DNA from: Symbiodinium sp. CCMP2592
Lineage: Eukaryota; Sar; Dinophyceae; Suessiales; Symbiodiniaceae
Assembly: GCA_905221615.1 (NCBI GenBank)
Contig: CAJNDT010004635.1
Coordinates: forward strand, 333,769-397,768
Direction: 5' to 3'
DNA: 64,000 bases
Every line of letters begins with the position of its first letter. Within the stretch, counting starts at the first letter, position 1. The notes beneath the pieces are model-generated. The model was given only the letters and a program-made list of their open reading frames with translations, did not search any database and had not been told where the DNA came from. Shown piece by piece: positions 1 to 9,947 of the stretch. Position numbers and translations under genes: made by a program.

Positions 1-1630
1 CTCATGTTGACGATCCTTAGACCCAGGTGGCTAAACCTTGAAATGATCATGTCCAAGATGGAAGCATGCATATTTCTCCTATCGCTGCTCGGAGAATCAT
101 GCTATACTAAGGAGCCCTTCCAGAACTAAGGGATGTCCGGGTTTAGGGTTTAGGGGTATTACTAATCAGTTAGAGGAACCTTCTCGCAGCCTGTGCACTC
201 GCCGCTGCTTCAAAGAGTCGCGGGCAACATGCGCCCCAAACCCGAAACCTTAAACCCTAAAAGGAACTGCAGTCTGCCCGCGCAGGCCCTTACCTTGGAG
301 CAATAATTTCAGAAACTGCAAGGTCAGCAACAGCATTGCTGCGCTTTTGTACACAAATACCCAGTATTGTCTGGATTGGACAATCTCCATCAGCGTCCTG
401 AACAGTACTTGGCACGGCTTGAAGGCCCTCAACCCTAACGGTGGCTCGCTGAAACTGCTTCAGTGGCACTCAACAGGGAAGCGGAGAGTTTGGGTTGGAT
501 TGTTGAGTTGCCAGAGGTTCCACAACTACGTTGGGATAATTGGTACGCGGATACACTGCTCATATCGTTGCACGATGCTGTCGGGCACCTAGCACATGGA
601 GGCTCCGAATGCCCCACTGACTCTCTCACCTGAGCTCGCGCAAATCCGTCTCTGGGCGCGGCACGGCCTGGCAAGCGTTGATGTTGCCTAGGCCAGCAAT
701 TTCGGCATAGGGCTCATACCATGCGAAACACGAAAACATCCAAAGAGCAGTTCGTAAACGCTGTAAATCTTCCCGGACAGATCCCAAATCTTCCACATGA
801 GTGACACGCGAAGCCCTAAACCCAAAGCCGTGAAGTCCCAAACTCTATAAACCCCAAATAGCCACAAGTCGTATACCATGAAACCCCAAACCCTAAACCC
901 CGAAACTTTGACCACTAAACATGCCTAAACAGATTTCTAACACACAGGCCAAGTTGCTGATGATCTGGGCCTTGCCCTGCGAACTGTCTGTACCATCCTG
1001 ATCGGTGAATTTTGGGGCTGATGGCCAGGACAAGTGAGTAAGTCGTTTCGGGACGGTTGAGGGTTCAGGTTTAAGGTTTCGGTGGCATCCACATTACTGT
1101 ATTCATATCAGGAAACCTAATGAACAGTATTCTTTCAACAACTAGACGAGTGTTTTGGAAGCCTTCTTTTAATACTGCTCTGACTGATGCCAAGGAGCCC
1201 CTTGGAGAGGTTTTTCTAGATATTCAGGCCCCGATAGCAGGGCTTGGCTGATCTTTTTGTCAAGGAGCTTAAGTTAAGCTACCGCAAGTCAACCTAGTAC
1301 GTGGGTGTTGTAACGGCTTGGAGCAGTTTTCCGAAACATACAGTTCGCTCCACATCCCTGTTTAGCAACTTGCTATCAATCCACGTCATCCCGCTTGCCT
1401 TGACAATTTTGAAACGAACGGCCATGCTTTGAACTTTAGGCGAGCCGAGGTGTCTGAAACACGAATGTGACGGGTGAGTCATAATAGCAAAAGTACACAG
1501 CTAATAACAATAAGGATTACACTTCCAGTACCCATGGGGGTCCCGCGCGATTTGCCTCAGTTCCACCCGGGACCGTAAGTTCTAATGTCTGCACTCTGGG
1601 CCCGGTTTAGGCTTCGATTTTTGGGACTTA

Positions 1631-1711
1631 CCTGGACCCCGAGAGTATGTAAAATAATAGCCTTTTATCGGTTTTGGGCCATTATTCTACCTACTTTGGG
1701 GGGTCTAGGGG
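1631..1711. repeat. Short inverted-repeat element, family S, copy 1
   Basis: An approximately 80-bp imperfect palindrome. The left arm (from CCTGGACCCC) matches the reverse complement of the right arm (ending GGGGGGTCTAGG) over about 33 positions with mismatches. A second copy in opposite orientation lies at 52594-52673, about 90% alike by eye. No coding capacity. It looks like a MITE or a foldback element. Confidence 0.6.
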
Positions 1712-2515
1712 TTTAGTGCACGGTTTAAGGTTTCAGGGTTTCGGGCTTTGGGTTCTTGAGCTCATTCCCTGATCGGCTGCTCAAGACGACACCTCGAATA
1801 ACCCTGCCAGAACATCAAAGCCGAGGTCAGCTCCCCAGCAAGGCTTAGTCGAACTAGAATAGCCTTGGTCCTAAACCCAAACGGCCTCGGAGCACGAAGT
1901 TTGAGGGATTCGACGCACAGGGATTCCAGCTGAAGTCTTAGACTGGTATTTTCAACTGAGGCTGCAGGACTTCATTCATGGGGTCATTCTGTCGCAAGTT
2001 TATGGATGAAGGGGTTAGGCGGTTTAGTTGCCTTAGAGCTTTGAGAGTGTGAGCTTTTATGGTGTCTCGGTGTAGGAGGTTCAAGGGCTTTTGGTCCCTT
2101 CCAATCATCTGAGGTCCTTCAGGAGGATGATCTGCGGCTTCATCATGTTCCCCGCCATGGCCTGATTAGGGTTCAGGGGGTTTAGGGTTTAGGGGGTTTA
2201 GGGCATAGGGTTTAGGGAAACCATTCAAGTCATGCAGCACCAGAAACCCTTCTGTTACAATTATTCAGGCAGAGGTACCCCGGTAGGAGCAGAAAGGATT
2301 TCAAGAGTTTTCCCAAAGTCCCAGAGGCGAGGCAAGACACTGTCCTAACACCCGGATCGGTTCAGGGTCTTTAGCGCTGAGGCCTGGTTGCATCAAAGTC
2401 CCGAGCAAATTGGACAACCTTTTCCCAAATCTTGCTTTGCAATTCAGAGCGGGATCAGATTTGCCTTCAACGCAACTTAAACCTGATGGTGCCCACAACC
2501 CAGTAAGCCTACCTC

Positions 2516-2725
2516 TTAAACCCTAAACCCTGACCAAACACTTGTAACCTATACTCCGACGAAGATCCCCTAAACCCTTTAAACTCCTAACCCTAAACCC
2601 TGCAAACCCTAAACTCCCAAGCCTAAACCCTACCTTAATCCTCCCAAACCCCAAACCCTAAACCCTAAGACATAAACCCTAAATCCTAAACCCTAAACCC
2701 CAAACCCTAAACCCTAAGACCTATC
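2516..2725. repeat. Interstitial telomere-like array, CCCTAAA orientation
   Basis: Degenerate tandem CCCTAAA units with interruptions, best between 2586 and 2725. This is the plant-type telomere repeat that dinoflagellates also use. It faces away from the TTTAGGG array that starts 130 bp downstream. Confidence 0.85.
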
Positions 2726-2853
2726 CACCAACCCCCCCCCCTCTCCCCCCTCTCTCCGGCCTTTACGGCGAAGACTGCCGAGGCTCCAATTGCGGAGCCC
2801 ACGGAATCTCTACCCCCCCAGGTCCCCTGAATGCCAATGCTGCGGCGTAGGGG

Positions 2854-2968
2854 CTTTGGGTTTAGGGGTTTAGGGTTTAGGGTTTAGGGAGGGTTTAGGG
2901 GTTTAGGGGTTTAGGGTTTAGGGGTTTAGGGGTTTAGGTTTAGGGTTTAGGGGTTTAGGGTTTAGGGG
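2854..2968. repeat. Interstitial telomere-like array, TTTAGGG orientation
   Basis: About 15 units of TTTAGGG and TTTAGGGG. With the array at 2516-2725 it forms a divergent pair (CCCTAAA...TTTAGGG on the plus strand). Confidence 0.9.
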
Positions 2969-3482
2969 CTGACTTTGAACTAGCCGAACCGGGCACCCAT
3001 AACATCCGCGTTGAGTTTCTTTGTTTTCGTACACAAAGTAGGAGGCAAGGGTCACGGTTTCGCGCTCCGCGGTATGGGAGGCGGTTAACGGAAATTCGGA
3101 ATCACCACAAAACTTCGAACCCTACAGCCCTAGAAGGTGTGACGTCTAGGGATTGATCCACAGATTTAGGCTAAAGCTTGGGAGCGCAGAGTTTTGGCCG
3201 TGGGGTTTCGGGTGCATGGTTGATCCGGACGCCTGAATAATCGGACTGGCATTTTGGAGCTTTAGAGACTATAGCCAAACTTGGGAGACCTCAGGAACAG
3301 TTACAGCGCTAGAGCCTGCACTCTCACCAAACCCTGAGCTGTTTCTGACTGTTCATGGCCCTGTACTATGTTAAGGCTTCTGTGTCGGTAGCCGGGTCTT
3401 GCGAATAGCCTAGGCTCTGGAGTTTACTATTTAGGGAATCCTACCTACACTTTCCACCGTAGGTTAAAGAAATCATGCCAAA

Positions 3483-3655
3483 GGTACATGCAGTATCTAT
3501 CCATCTATACATATCCACATCTGTATCTGTACATATACATACATGGGTGTTAAAAGCATACCCACATTTGTATGTGTACATATGTATGTGTGCGTGTGTG
3601 CATCCGTCTATCTATGAATGTAGCTATCCACCTATGCATTTATTCATGTAACTCT

Positions 3656-3693
<38 letters not shown>

Positions 3694-3964
3694 CATGCAT
3701 GTATGCATGTATGCATAGATGCAAATATGCAAGCACGTATGCACGCATGTATGTATGGATGTATGTGTGTATGCATGCATGAACACATGCACGCACGAAT
3801 GAATGTATGCGTTGATGTATGTGTTGATGGGAGGATGGATGGAGGGATGGCTGGATGTATGTCTGGAGTCTGGACGGACGGATAGACGGACCGACGGACG
3901 GACGGATGCACACATGCACACCTGGAAGGATGCATGGATGTATGGACATATTATATATGGATGT

Positions 3965-3996
<32 letters not shown>

Positions 3997-4186
3997 ATCG
4001 ATATATGTATGGATGTAATTATGTGTGGATGTATGTATGTATGGATGGATGGATGGATGCACTTATGCATGCATGGGTGCATGGATGGAGGGACAGATGG
4101 ATAAATGGATGGTTGGGTGTTGCATGTGTTCATTCTGATGTCTATGCATATGTAAGCACGCATACATACACACACACACACACAAA
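3483..4186. repeat. Compound microsatellite (ATCT/ATGT, AT, ATGG/ACGG, CA)
   Basis: It begins with ATCT/ATGT-type units, passes through a pure AT run (about 3660-3690), then several hundred bases of GGAT/GGAC/TGCA-type tetranucleotides, and ends in a short CA run (about 4168-4184). The His-Pro-Ser- and Met-Asp-Gly-rich open frames here are by-products of the repeat, not genes. Confidence 0.9.
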
Positions 4187-5508
4187 CAAACAGAAGGTAT
4201 CAACATGCATGCGCACATCCAATATACCTGTAGACGCAGCTCTATACGTTGGGTTGACTGCTCATGGCCTTCTTGATCTGCATGGATGATCTGATGATTA
4301 CGAAACGGATTGTAGGCTGAATGGGCTTAGGGCTGGAAGGATGAGAAGAAATCTCGTGATGCATCGAGGGCTTGGAAATCTGAGGGGGTTCGTTCCGAGT
4401 CAGCCTGAAACATCTGCTCGCATCTAAGGTGGCGACACGGCTGATGGTGTGGCAAAACGTCCTGACTAACAAATACAATTCAGGATTTAGCATGGGTTTG
4501 GTTTTAGGAGCCTACCTATGGTAGCTGGCCGTGGTTTTGTTGGCTTAGGCTTGGGGGTTAGTCTGGGCTATGGATTACCCAGGGAGAAAAAGGTACAAAC
4601 TTCATGGTTCCTAAGGACCAAGCCCTTAAAACAAAGTTCAAGTAAGGTACTGCAGATTTTAGGGCTACCCGCGCAGTTCAAAAGTCTCAAACTAGATCAA
4701 TCCGAAGCGCTGTGAGGAGCCCCAACTTCGGAACAAAAACAAATGCAACTATCTGGAAATCCTTAGGGCGAGTTCTGGTAAGAAGGACCCTCGTAATCAG
4801 GATTTGTTTCAAGAAGGATCCTGCCTGGGGGTTCCTCCAAGAAGGATGCTCAGCAGGGGTTCGTCCGCTACTCACCGCCATAACAACGAACCCCACGCCG
4901 CACACAACCAACCCGAAATCCCGAACCCACCAGAGCTGCGGGATTCGCAGGGGTAGAACATAGGGGCCTTGATAATTTTCGAAAGGTACTTGGCGGGGAG
5001 GGGGAATCTTATCACGTAGGTAGCTAAGGAAAGGGTACCATGATTTTCTTCTGCTTGTCAGGGATCTCGGATGATGCTACATTACCCTGATCCCCGCAGT
5101 AAATCCGACCACTGTCTACTTCCTGAACCCTATAAAGCCTTTGGGCTTTGGGGCATTTGGGTTTAGCGTGTGGGGTTCGAAACCACCTGATGGGATTCTC
5201 AGCCCCCCGACTCTGAAAAAGCGCAAACCCTAAATCCGTCAAACCCCCTTAACCCCATGCCCTAAACCCACCTGAATCCTGCCGCGTCTTCTCCCGACCT
5301 CGGAACCCCCCACGCCTCCAGCATATCGCAAAGACTCCGGCGCGCTCGAGCGAAAGCGGAAAGGAGGGCATAGGGGTGCTGCAGGGCTCTGCTACGCATG
5401 TTTAGGGGCGGGCGATTAATGTTCAAGGGTTGAGGAGTGAAAAAACATCTGGTGTCGGGGTTGTAGGTTTCGTCAATTAATTCGGCTGCAGAGGCATAAG
5501 GTTTAGGG

Positions 5509-5540
5509 CCTAAACCCTAAACCCTAAACCCTAAACCCAG
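5509..5540. repeat. Short CCCTAAA array
   Basis: Four perfect CCCTAAA-type units, followed directly by an inverted TTTAGGG unit at about 5540. Confidence 0.85.
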
Positions 5541-6327
5541 TTTAGGGTCTCAGGGTCGCTTGCAGCTGGCTGGAGCCGGGAAGCCAGCCGCGCAGGGACG
5601 TCTCCACATGCTACTGGTAGCAAGCCTGAGCCCAAAAGTCAATCTTGAACCCCTAGATCATCCATGAAACCCCGAAACCCCGGCAAGGCGTTTCAGGCCT
5701 CTGAGGTGTGGGGCTATGAAGGACCGAGCCCAAGCAAGGCGCAATAGAACTGTGGCTGTTCTTCGGTTCTGTGCTAGCCTAACCATTCGAAGTAGCAAAA
5801 CTACAACAAATAAAGGGGACAACACGAAAGCGGCACTCCGCAGCCGGCACTCCGAAACGAAATCGTGGGCTTCGGCTGGGGACTTCGCCCTTGTGGCCTT
5901 CTACCTTACAGCTGTTTGAGGCGTCGGAAGCCCGAATAAATAGTTTCAAGCCCTCCTTCTTCGGTGTTCGTCGCACTTGTGAACACTTTTGGAGTGTGGT
6001 TCCTATGTTGCTTCGGGTTCTGCTTGGGGGGAGTTCTGAGTTTCAGAAGGGCTCCCATATACCACACGTGTCTCAGCCTTCTGAGAGGTGGCTGTTGGGT
6101 GTCGACCTTTTGGGCTCCAAAGTGAAATAAAGGCTGATGTAGGGTTTAGGGTTGATCGTTTACCTTAACCCTGAAGAACCTACATTTTTAAGGACGTATA
6201 TAAGGAAATCAGAACAGGGAACCCTAAAAAGGTAGGGTTCTTCAGGGTTCAGGTAGGGCTTAGAGGGCCCGAACCATCAGACCCGGCCTTTGGCGGGCTA
6301 TATACAACTCCCGCAGGAACAGACATA

Positions 6328-6455
6328 TATGGGTGGCTGTCAAAATTAGGGTCCCTTTTTGGGTACCCTAACCCTTTTTGGGTACCCTAAATAGTAGGGC
6401 GCCGTATGATAATACGGACCCGAAAAGGGACCCTAATTTTGACAATCACCCATAT
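6328..6455. repeat. MITE-like element with near-perfect terminal inverted repeats
   Basis: A 128-bp element whose ends match as inverted repeats over about 32 bp with a single difference that I can see (left end TATGGGTGGCTGTCAAAATT, right end complementary). The interior has duplicated TTTTTGGGTACCCTAA units. No open frame. It has the structure of a short non-autonomous DNA transposon. Confidence 0.7.
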
Positions 6456-6494
6456 CCAATCCTCAAGCCCTCGAAGCCGAAGTGTTGCATACCA

Positions 6495-6546
6495 TTAAAC
6501 CCTAAACTCCTAAACTCCTAAACCCTAAACCCTAAACCCTAAACCC
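6495..6546. repeat. Short CCCTAAA array
   Basis: Tandem CCCTAAA and CTCCTAAA units. Confidence 0.85.
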
Positions 6547-6633
6547 ATGGCTGTCGGGCAAAAGGGACAACGGGGCGTTTTGATTACTAACCTTTCGGCT
6601 CAAGCCGCGGATCCCAAGAGCCACAAAAACGGT

Positions 6634-6784
6634 CAAGGTCTAGGCTTTAGGCTTTAGGCTTTAGGCTTTAGGGTTTAGGGTTTAGGGTTTAGGCTTTAGG
6701 CTTTAGGGTTTAGGGTTTAGGGTTTAGGCTTTAGGCTTTAGGCTTTAGGCTTTAGGGTTTAGGGTTTAGGGTTTAGGGTTTAGC
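6634..6784. repeat. TTTAGGG / TTTAGGC mixed array
   Basis: About 21 heptamer units in which blocks of TTTAGGG alternate with blocks of CTTTAGG (TTTAGGC). Block-wise variant homogenisation suggests slippage or local amplification rather than one telomerase addition. Confidence 0.9.
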
Positions 6785-7456
6785 ATTTTATAGCTCGGGG
6801 TTAAGGTTTCGGGTGATTTAGGGGCTGAATACCGAGAAAGCCGGGGAAGTCGAAAGTCCGAAGTCAGGCCGGCAAGACTTCCTCGGACATGACCGGGAAG
6901 GGGACCTGGAACTCAACTCACGGAATTTGTCTTCACAGACTTTCGCTTTCAGGCGTTTCCAAGGTATAAATAAGGGAAACAAGCTTTAAGTGAAAGCCCC
7001 GATTATGGAATCCGACAGCCCACAAAGGCCACAACTGAAGCACACACCAGACCCGAGGTGTCTGATTGCCAGAGAAAGGCGAGAGCAGCATTCAACTTCA
7101 ACTGGGGCTTTAGGGTTTCAGGATTGAGCCGTGTCCATTCTGAACTCAACTTCCTACACACCGGAGGCACCAAACCCTAAAACATAGCAAGACAGGCAGT
7201 CAAACCTTAACCCGCGACAACTCAGTCTCTCAATACGAGTTCGAGAGTATGAGTACACCACTCCAGAACCCTGAGACACCGAACCAGAGGATTAGAGGCT
7301 TGGTGGGGTTTAGGGTTTAGGGCCAAAGCTTTCTTGCCACCCTGCCCGAAACTGCGTCTGGAAAGGTAAGCGAACCACACGCCCCCCGAGCCCTTACACC
7401 ATCAAGCTAGACATGTGCGAGTTCGACTGCAACGAAGTCCAAAGCCCTAGCCCCCG

Positions 7457-7566
7457 TATCGGAGTTTCCGAAAATGGGGGACCCTAATAAAAAACCTTGA
7501 ATAGTAGGATCTTTAGTATAAGGACCCCTATATAAGGTACACCTAACTTTCGGAAACCCCCGTATT
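7457..7566. repeat. Short inverted-repeat element, family M, copy 1
   Basis: About 110 bp with ends GGAGTTTCCGAAAAT and CTTTCGGAAACCCCC as inverted repeats. The interior contains TAGTAGGATC and TATAAGG, shared with copies at 52331-52434, 53327-53416 and 58222-58326. MITE-like; no coding capacity. Confidence 0.7.
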
Positions 7567-7857
7567 GGTATTGGAGCTTTGCCCCTCTACATCTTTCGCA
7601 GGGAAATTTGAGATGCCAACCGGCTCTGCGCTCTCCTGGCCCCGATTCTTTTCGGAGTTCGGTTAGGAGATGGTGAAATCATGATAGAGGGTCTACATAA
7701 TTTTTTTGGGGGGTGAACTCATGATAGAGGGTCTACATATTTATTTGTTTTTTTTTGGGGGGGGGGCATGTAATTTCGATAGGGTTCGCACGGCAGGACT
7801 GCCGCATGATCTTGAACGGCGTGTAAGCCGATGCTGGTTCTCATGATGCAGACCTCC

Positions 7858-7862
7858 AAATT
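7858..7862. other. Target-site duplication AAATT, left copy
   Basis: The five bases directly outside the left LTR are AAATT and recur directly outside the right LTR at 46194-46198. A 5-bp duplication is typical of LTR-retrotransposon integrase. Confidence 0.85.
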
Positions 7863-8295
7863 TGCGTGGGGGATTGATCTCGACTTGGTTGCTGCTCTCC
7901 CCACCAGAGCTGTAATGAATGTAGGTGTGGCTGGCTTGCACTCTCCACAGACTGGACCCTGTCTCTCCCTCTTACTTCCACACGCGCAATCCTATGCAGG
8001 CAGAACCGGCGGCCGTTCCTTTTGCACTCACTGCCGGCGGCGGTTCGTCTGTGCAACGGGATAGCTCTGATTGCTCAGGATAGAAGACACATATAGCACT
8101 TAGCTATGGGCATTGACTTGAGCCAAACGTTGCGTTGGCGGTCACATAGAAAGGTAAAGATGAGGGATGCGTAGCATGCCCCCTTAGAGTCGAGGGACGC
8201 GTAGCGTGCCCCCTTCTCTTGCACTTTACACGGTCTTGCTCACAGCTCTTATAGTGACACCTTAGAACTTGACAAGGCATCGCAGTCCGTTCGCA
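7863..8295 (-). repeat. 3' LTR of the giant element
   Basis: 433 bp, TG...CA. Nearly identical to 45761-46193; I count differences at three bases (one T/A, and two within the CACACGCGCAATCC segment). It contains two 24-bp imperfect tandem units (8162-8185 and 8192-8215, core GCGTAGC.TGCCCCCTT) and a spliced-leader-like 11-mer on the minus strand. Confidence 0.9.
8117..8127 (-). promoter_or_regulatory. Spliced-leader-like 11-mer in LTR
   Basis: The minus strand reads TTTGGCTCAAG, identical to the last 11 bases of the conserved dinoflagellate spliced leader (…CATTTTGGCTCAAG). The preceding base is G instead of T and the rest of the leader does not match. Either a relic of a trans-spliced retro-copied RNA or chance. 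Confidence 0.35.
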
Positions 8296-8559
8296 CCCCC
8301 CATGAGTTGCGTCTCCGACGCTGCTCACCCGGAAGATGGCACGATAGGACAACAGAAAATGTTCCGCCGCAACATAGGCATTGAAAATCAGAGCTTTGCA
8401 TCCCAATTAGAGACGTTGTGACACTCATCTACGTCGGTAACGATCCCCTGAAATGACATACGAATCAGGCGTCACCGAAGAAAGAAGCATTCGCGATGGC
8501 ATTCCATGGGCGAAGCTCAGAGGTCACGAACTGATAGGCGAGGAAGACCAAGCGTTGAT
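8296..8559 (-). other. 3' untranslated region with polypurine tract of the giant element
   Basis: Directly inside the 3' LTR the minus strand reads ATGGGGG, a plausible polypurine tract for plus-strand DNA priming. The remainder up to the stop of the accessory ORF at 8560 has no open frame I recognise. Confidence 0.6.
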
Positions 8560-9438
8560 TCATCTCCATCTTCGCGTGGTCGCAGGATCGCGGTCCCAGG
8601 GCCGGAGGTTTTCCTCTGGATACTGTTCCCGATGCTTTCCTTTGTCCTTGCCTTTGTTTCGGCCTTTGCCGGCGGTGTAGTCGTAGTAGGAGTTGGAGTT
8701 CCAGCCTCCATGCTGCTCACCTCCGGTTCTCCCACGCCCTTTTGAAGGTCCCTTGGCCGAAGAAGCGCTTTCACGTTCCTCCGTAGTGACAGGCGTGTCC
8801 AGGATGGAAGTACCACCTGGAGGGAGATAGTCAGCGGCCGAAATGTGGTGTAGGGCTTCAGTACGCTTGGTCGTCGGGTTTTGCTGTCTCTCAGCCTTGG
8901 ATCTGTTCAATCTGTCCATGAAATGCGCAGGCATTTGCACACTGTGGTCCACCAGCAAGCCGATGGTCTGGACTGACTGATCAGAATGAGTCAGCAGGAT
9001 ACCGACGGGGTCGATGTACAAGAAGTCCACCGGTCCAGTTGGCGTTGGTCGTAGCACTGAGAATTGTTGGTGTCCCGTCACCATTGGAATCACCTCGCAC
9101 AGGACGTTCAGGCAACAAAAGTGCATAGCCTTCACATCTTCATCCCTTTCGCTCTTCAAGTAAGTAGTAGGGTTGAAGTTGTCCCTGCCAATTCCCATCA
9201 TGTTGGCTCCCCGTGTAAGCAACGAAAGCATCTGGTTCGTCCGGAAGCGCTTCAAGGTGTAAGTCCCGTTGGGATCATACTGCTTGAGGTTCTCAGGTTC
9301 CTTGGCAAAGCGAATGATCTCCTCATCAGTCACATCCTTGCTCACACCCGTTTCCCTATCCACTGCCGCCAAAGATCCCCACTTTCCGAGCACATCATAG
9401 CGTTGGCCAAGTGCGAAACTTTCCCTCATCTGGAACAA
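8560..9438 (-). pseudogene. C-terminal part of the accessory ORF, severed by a copia insertion
   Basis: This is the last roughly 290 codons of the giant element's accessory protein, cut at TTGTT (AACAA on plus, 9434-9438) by the copia element that starts at 9439. The bases 8587-9438 match 18762-19613 without indels and with roughly 1-2% differences. The visible protein has no domain I recognise. It includes a stretch around Phe-Leu-Tyr-Ile-Asp-Pro-Val-Gly and ends in a Gly/Lys-Gly-rich, RNA-binding-like tail (Lys-Gly-Arg-Gly-Arg, Lys-Gly-Lys-Asp-Lys-Gly-Lys) and a Thr-Arg-Arg-Trp-Arg terminus. An open frame continues into the copia LTR as far as 9567, but those residues are not part of the original protein. 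Confidence 0.7.
8587..9438. repeat. Duplicated parent segment, copy 1
   Basis: 852 bp colinear with 18762-19613, with scattered substitutions (for example near 8643, 8664, 8713 and 8728). Copy 1 is interrupted by the copia insertion at its end; copy 2 is intact there. Either a true tandem duplication or an artefact of scaffolding across the N gap. Confidence 0.85.
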
Positions 9439-9947
9439 TGTTAAAGAACGGGCTTCACTAAGGGTTCCTACCCACAAAGACTGTCGGACACTTTTGTTCC
9501 TGGGCACGGTGTGTCCTGGGGTCTCGAGCCTGCACGTCGCGTGTGCGTGACGGCTGTTCCTGTACATTAACTGTACTGCACTAGCTGTGTTACTGTTCCT
9601 GGCAGAATGTTTAACACCCCGCCTTCGGAGTTAGCGAAAGTTCCTCGACTGAGGTGACTCCGACTTTTCCTTGACAAACAGTAAACACGCTGCAGTTCCT
9701 TTTCACTTGCAAAACAAACACTGTTCCTCATCGCAAACGTATGCGCACGTTCACTCGCAATCCTCTCCAAGGTTGCTCGACTGTACAAAAGACGTTCCTG
9801 CACTTTACCTAGATCACCACAGAAACAAAAAGGGCTGTGCCACGGTTCCTGTGTCCTGCTGCTTCTTTCCTCGGCTCTCTGGCCTCAGTACTGCTCGCGG
9901 TTCCTTTGGTTCACTGGAAGTTCACTTTGCCTTCCTCTTCGCTGTCT
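9439..9947 (-). repeat. 3' LTR / 3' untranslated region of the nested copia element
   Basis: The non-coding end of the element, terminating in CA on the minus strand at 9439. The inner LTR border cannot be fixed because the 5' LTR is not in the assembly. It holds eleven AGGAAC hexamers (minus strand) in about 500 bp. Confidence 0.55.

Larger units (their letters stand above)
1..7857. other. Left flank: gene-poor, telomere-like-repeat-rich DNA
   Basis: I see no convincing gene here; the reading frames are short and lack recognisable domains. The stretch is peppered with single or short runs of TTTAGGG and CCCTAAA in both orientations, plus the short inverted-repeat elements and microsatellite listed separately. 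This texture resumes at about 47090, beyond the large retroelement, so the element appears to have inserted into a pre-existing block of this DNA. Subtelomeric or intergenic/intronic dinoflagellate DNA are both possible. Confidence 0.7.

Noticed and set aside
2516-2968. A true chromosome end or an end-to-end chromosome fusion
   Set aside because: The arrays are short, degenerate, internal and in an orientation opposite to that expected for fused telomeres.
3624-4289. Several open frames of 60-144 codons on both strands
   Set aside because: They are translations of the tetranucleotide microsatellite (His-Pro-Ser or Met-Asp-Gly runs), open in many frames at once.
6589-6601. Possible spliced-leader relic CTTTCGGCTCAAG
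   Set aside because: One mismatch in 12 and no adjoining coding sequence; compatible with chance.
8162-8215. CRISPR-like repeat pair
   Set aside because: Only two imperfect units separated by six bases, inside an LTR of a eukaryotic retroelement.
9439-9567. N-terminal 43 codons of an ORF reading from the copia LTR into the parent protein
   Set aside because: These codons are LTR sequence fused by chance to the severed accessory ORF; not an original start.
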